NCBI RefSeq assembly: GCF_026008495.1
Contig: NZ_BQUN01000182.1
Coordinates: forward strand, 121,050 to 185,049
DNA length: 64,000 nucleotides
Direction of reading: 5' to 3'
From: Streptomyces sp. A012304
Lineage (GTDB): Bacteria > Actinomycetota > Actinomycetes > Streptomycetales > Streptomycetaceae
Under the pieces are notes generated by a model. The model ran no database searches. It was not told the origin of the DNA and was given only the letters and a program-made list of their open reading frames with translations. Below, piece by piece: positions 62,173 to 64,000 of the stretch. The stretch's first letter is position 1. The number at the start of each line of letters is the position of its first letter. The position numbers were made by a program, and so were the translations under genes.

Positions 62173-63588
62173 ATGATCCCGATGAGCCTGCAAGACGTCG
62201 CGAGCGTCGTCGGCGGCAGACTCCACAACGTGCCGTGCCCCCGTGCCCTGATTACGGCGCCTCCCACCGTGGACCCGGAAGAGAGCAGCAAGGGGTTGTT
62301 CGTTCCCCTGGCCGTGGAACGCCCTGACGGCTCGCTGGCCGCCGATTCCCACCCGTTCGCCGCCCTGGCCGTCAGGTCGGGCGCCTTGGCGGTACTTACT
62401 GAGCGCCCGGCCGAGGAACCCGCCATTGTCGTGCCGGATGCGCGGGCGGCCCTCGGAGCCCTGGCCGCATATGTGGTCGGTCGGCTCGACAACACCATGG
62501 TGATCGGGGTGACGGGCTCGTCAGGCAAGACCAGCACAAAGGACATGACAGCCCACCTGCTCGGACACGCGGGACCGACGGTGGCGACCGCAGGTAACCG
62601 CAACGACCGCATCGGGCTGCCACTGACCATCACCTCGACCGATCCCGCCACCAAGTACCTGGTGCTGGAGATGGGCCATGGCGGCCCCGGCGACATCCGG
62701 TACCTCGCTGAGATCGCCCGGCCGACGGTGGGCGCGGTCCTCAACGTGGGCACCGCCCACATCGGCCGGTTCGGCAGCAAGCAGGCCGTCGCCCGGAGCA
62801 AAGGTGAGCTGATCGAGTCCCTGCCCGCTGACGGACTCGCGGTCCTCAATGCCGACGACCCCCTGGTGCGCGGCATGGCCGACCACACCGAGGCCCGGGT
62901 GGTTCTCGTCGGCCGCGCGCCGGACGCCGAGGTACGAGCCGAGGGTGTCCGCCTGGATGAGTTCGGCCATGCTCATTTCACCCTGTGCACGCCTGAAGGG
63001 GCGGCACCGGTCGCCCTTCAGTTGACCGGTGAGCACTTTGTCACCAACGCGCTCATCGGTGCCGCCATCGCACGCCACGCCGGCCTGTCGGTCGACCGGA
63101 TCGCCACCGCGCTCGGGGACGTCAAGGGCGTGTCCCCGGGCCGCATGGAGGTCTTCGAACGACCGGACGGTGTCATCGTCATCGACGATGCCTTCAACAC
63201 GACACCCGAAGCGGTGCAGGCGTCCCTGAAGGCCTTGGTCGCGATGGCGAACGGCCGGGACACCATCGCGGTCCTCGGCCCGATGCACAACCTGGGCGAC
63301 GCCGCCAGAGAGGCACACTTCGACATCGGCCGACTGGTCGCAGAGCTGGGGATCACCGCTCTGATCGTCGTCGGAGGGCAGGAGCCCCCATGGCTGGACG
63401 AAGCAGCACGATGGCTGGACCAAGCAGCGCGCTCCCACGGTGCGGACAGCGTCCTGGTCCCCGGGCGCCACGACGCCAGGGCGGTACTCGAATCGGTTCT
63501 GGAGCCCAGGGACGTGGTCCTGATCAAGGGGACGGGGCGCATCGGCCTGCGACAGCTGGCCAAGGATCTACGCAACGGCACCACGTGA
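62173..63588 (+). CDS. MurF-like Mur ligase paralogue
   Basis: A 471-residue protein from the ATG at 62173, with GGGAGA upstream. The Mur ligase domains are in order: an N-terminal substrate domain (SLQDVASVVGGRL), then the ATP-binding centre with VIGVTGSSGKTSTKDM, TAGNRNDRIGLPLT, LEMGHGGPGDI and NVGTAHIGRFGS. The C-terminal domain has GRMEVFERPDGVIVIDDAFN and VLGPMHNLGDAA. This is the pattern of UDP-MurNAc-tripeptide:D-Ala-D-Ala ligase. It lies outside any division and cell-wall cluster, so it is a second copy or a relative that ligates a different substrate. It is monocistronic. Confidence 0.88.
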   Translation: MIPMSLQDVASVVGGRLHNVPCPRALITAPPTVDPEESSKGLFVPLAVERPDGSLAADSHPFAALAVRSGALAVLTERPAEEPAIVVPDARAALGALAAYVVGRLDNTMVIGVTGSSGKTSTKDMTAHLLGHAGPTVATAGNRNDRIGLPLTITSTDPATKYLVLEMGHGGPGDIRYLAEIARPTVGAVLNVGTAHIGRFGSKQAVARSKGELIESLPADGLAVLNADDPLVRGMADHTEARVVLVGRAPDAEVRAEGVRLDEFGHAHFTLCTPEGAAPVALQLTGEHFVTNALIGAAIARHAGLSVDRIATALGDVKGVSPGRMEVFERPDGVIVIDDAFNTTPEAVQASLKALVAMANGRDTIAVLGPMHNLGDAAREAHFDIGRLVAELGITALIVVGGQEPPWLDEAARWLDQAARSHGADSVLVPGRHDARAVLESVLEPRDVVLIKGTGRIGLRQLAKDLRNGTT

Positions 63589-63621
63589 CGCAGAAAAAGC
63601 CACCACGACCGAGCCGAAAAG

Positions 63622-63645
63622 GTCCGCCAGCAAGCTGACGGACCC
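63622..63645 (+). terminator. Hairpin terminator after the Mur ligase gene
   Basis: GGTCCGCCAGC and GCTGACGGACC form an 11-bp stem with one mismatch and a two-base loop, 33 bases after the stop. Confidence 0.6.
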
Positions 63646-63857
63646 TCATGCAAGATCGAGGCTAACAGCGCGTCATTACTCCATTGGGTGATCGATGCGG
63701 CGTGAACTGGGCGATCTGTGTGTCGCATTACCCGCACTACAAGGCCGTGCGGATGAAGTTCCGGAGCCGTGGGCCATCGCAAGTGGTGCCTGCTTCTGCG
63801 TCGGGGCAACATCGGTTTTGTTCTTCCACCAAGGAAGAAACAGAACGGAGGTACGAA

Positions 63858-64000
63858 ATGCGCAAGAATACGAAGCTGGCTACTGCCTCGACCCTCGCTG
63901 CGGTGGCGCTCTTCGCGGGATCCGCCTCTGCTGCCAACGCCTTCGATGGGGAGTCCAGCAACGACACGCCCATCGTCATCAACAACGAGAACCACAACGC
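63858..64000 (+). CDS. Small secreted protein, 3' end outside window
   Basis: The ATG at 63858 has GGAGG nine bases upstream. The visible 47 residues are a Sec signal peptide (RKNTKLATASTLAAVALFAG, then SASAANA) followed by a hydrophilic segment (FDGESSNDTPIVINNENHNA) that is cut by the window edge. It resembles the short secreted surface peptides of Streptomyces but is not clearly a chaplin or rodlin from what is visible. Confidence 0.75.
   Translation, partial: MRKNTKLATASTLAAVALFAGSASAANAFDGESSNDTPIVINNENHN

Overview
The window is from a high-GC actinomycete, almost certainly a Streptomyces. Third codon positions are strongly G/C, GTG and TTG starts are common, TTA codons are very rare, and regulator and secreted-protein families typical of the genus are present (large LuxR-type regulators, HAMP-repeat kinases, ANTAR/PP2C phosphatases, LacI-controlled glycan loci). 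No rRNA, tRNA, CRISPR array, transposase or attachment site was found.

Layout. 1-1.0 kb: two minus-strand membrane-protein genes (a holin-family protein cut by the window edge, and a coiled-coil protein). 1.3-13.1 kb: a compact RiPP locus. A minus-strand operon holds a class III lanthipeptide precursor, LanKC, a LanD flavoprotein and an MFS exporter. Divergently, a class II synthetase (LanM) is followed by a second small precursor-like peptide, then a LAL regulator with a TTA codon. The LanM cyclase domain has lost its zinc ligands and the peptide after it has no cysteine, which suggests a dehydrating but not cyclising system. The class III precursor ends in Ser-x2-Ser-x2-Cys-COOH beside a LanD, as expected for an avionin-type ring. 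13.1-17.8 kb: a two-gene predicted RNA-repair operon (RNA ligase plus P-loop kinase, then a giant protein with MJ1316, EEP nuclease, 2H phosphoesterase and nucleotidyltransferase domains).

17.9-30 kb: mixed accessory genes. These are an orphan Imm49 immunity protein, a PAP2 membrane protein, a small four-Cys secreted protein, a DUF899 protein, an MFS exporter, an ABC exporter with an HMA-like N-terminus, a GtrA protein with a TTA codon, an SGNH hydrolase with a PadR regulator, a SnoaL-like protein, and a truncated ECF sigma factor. 30.4-37.3 kb: a hybrid histidine kinase with six exact-length HAMP repeats, followed by an ANTAR/GAF/PAS/PP2C phosphatase. 37.4-47.7 kb: a secreted six-Cys protein, a secreted EEP nuclease, TetR, HxlR and LysR regulators next to probable target enzymes, and several metabolic enzymes.

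47.8-59.2 kb: a glycan-utilisation locus. A secreted multi-module glycosidase is divergent from a LacI regulator. Four CGAACCGGTTCG operators lie between them. Then come a sugar ABC importer (binding protein, two permeases, no ATPase), a cytoplasmic (alpha/alpha)6-type glycosidase and a secreted GH39-like enzyme with a ricin-type CBM. The importer is preceded by a tiny repeat-containing leader frame whose stop overlaps the binding-protein start. 59.5-64 kb: a membrane protein, a luciferase-like oxidoreductase, a gene remnant, a MurF paralogue outside any cell-division cluster, and the start of a small secreted protein cut by the window edge.

All domain assignments are by eye from motifs; no database search was run.
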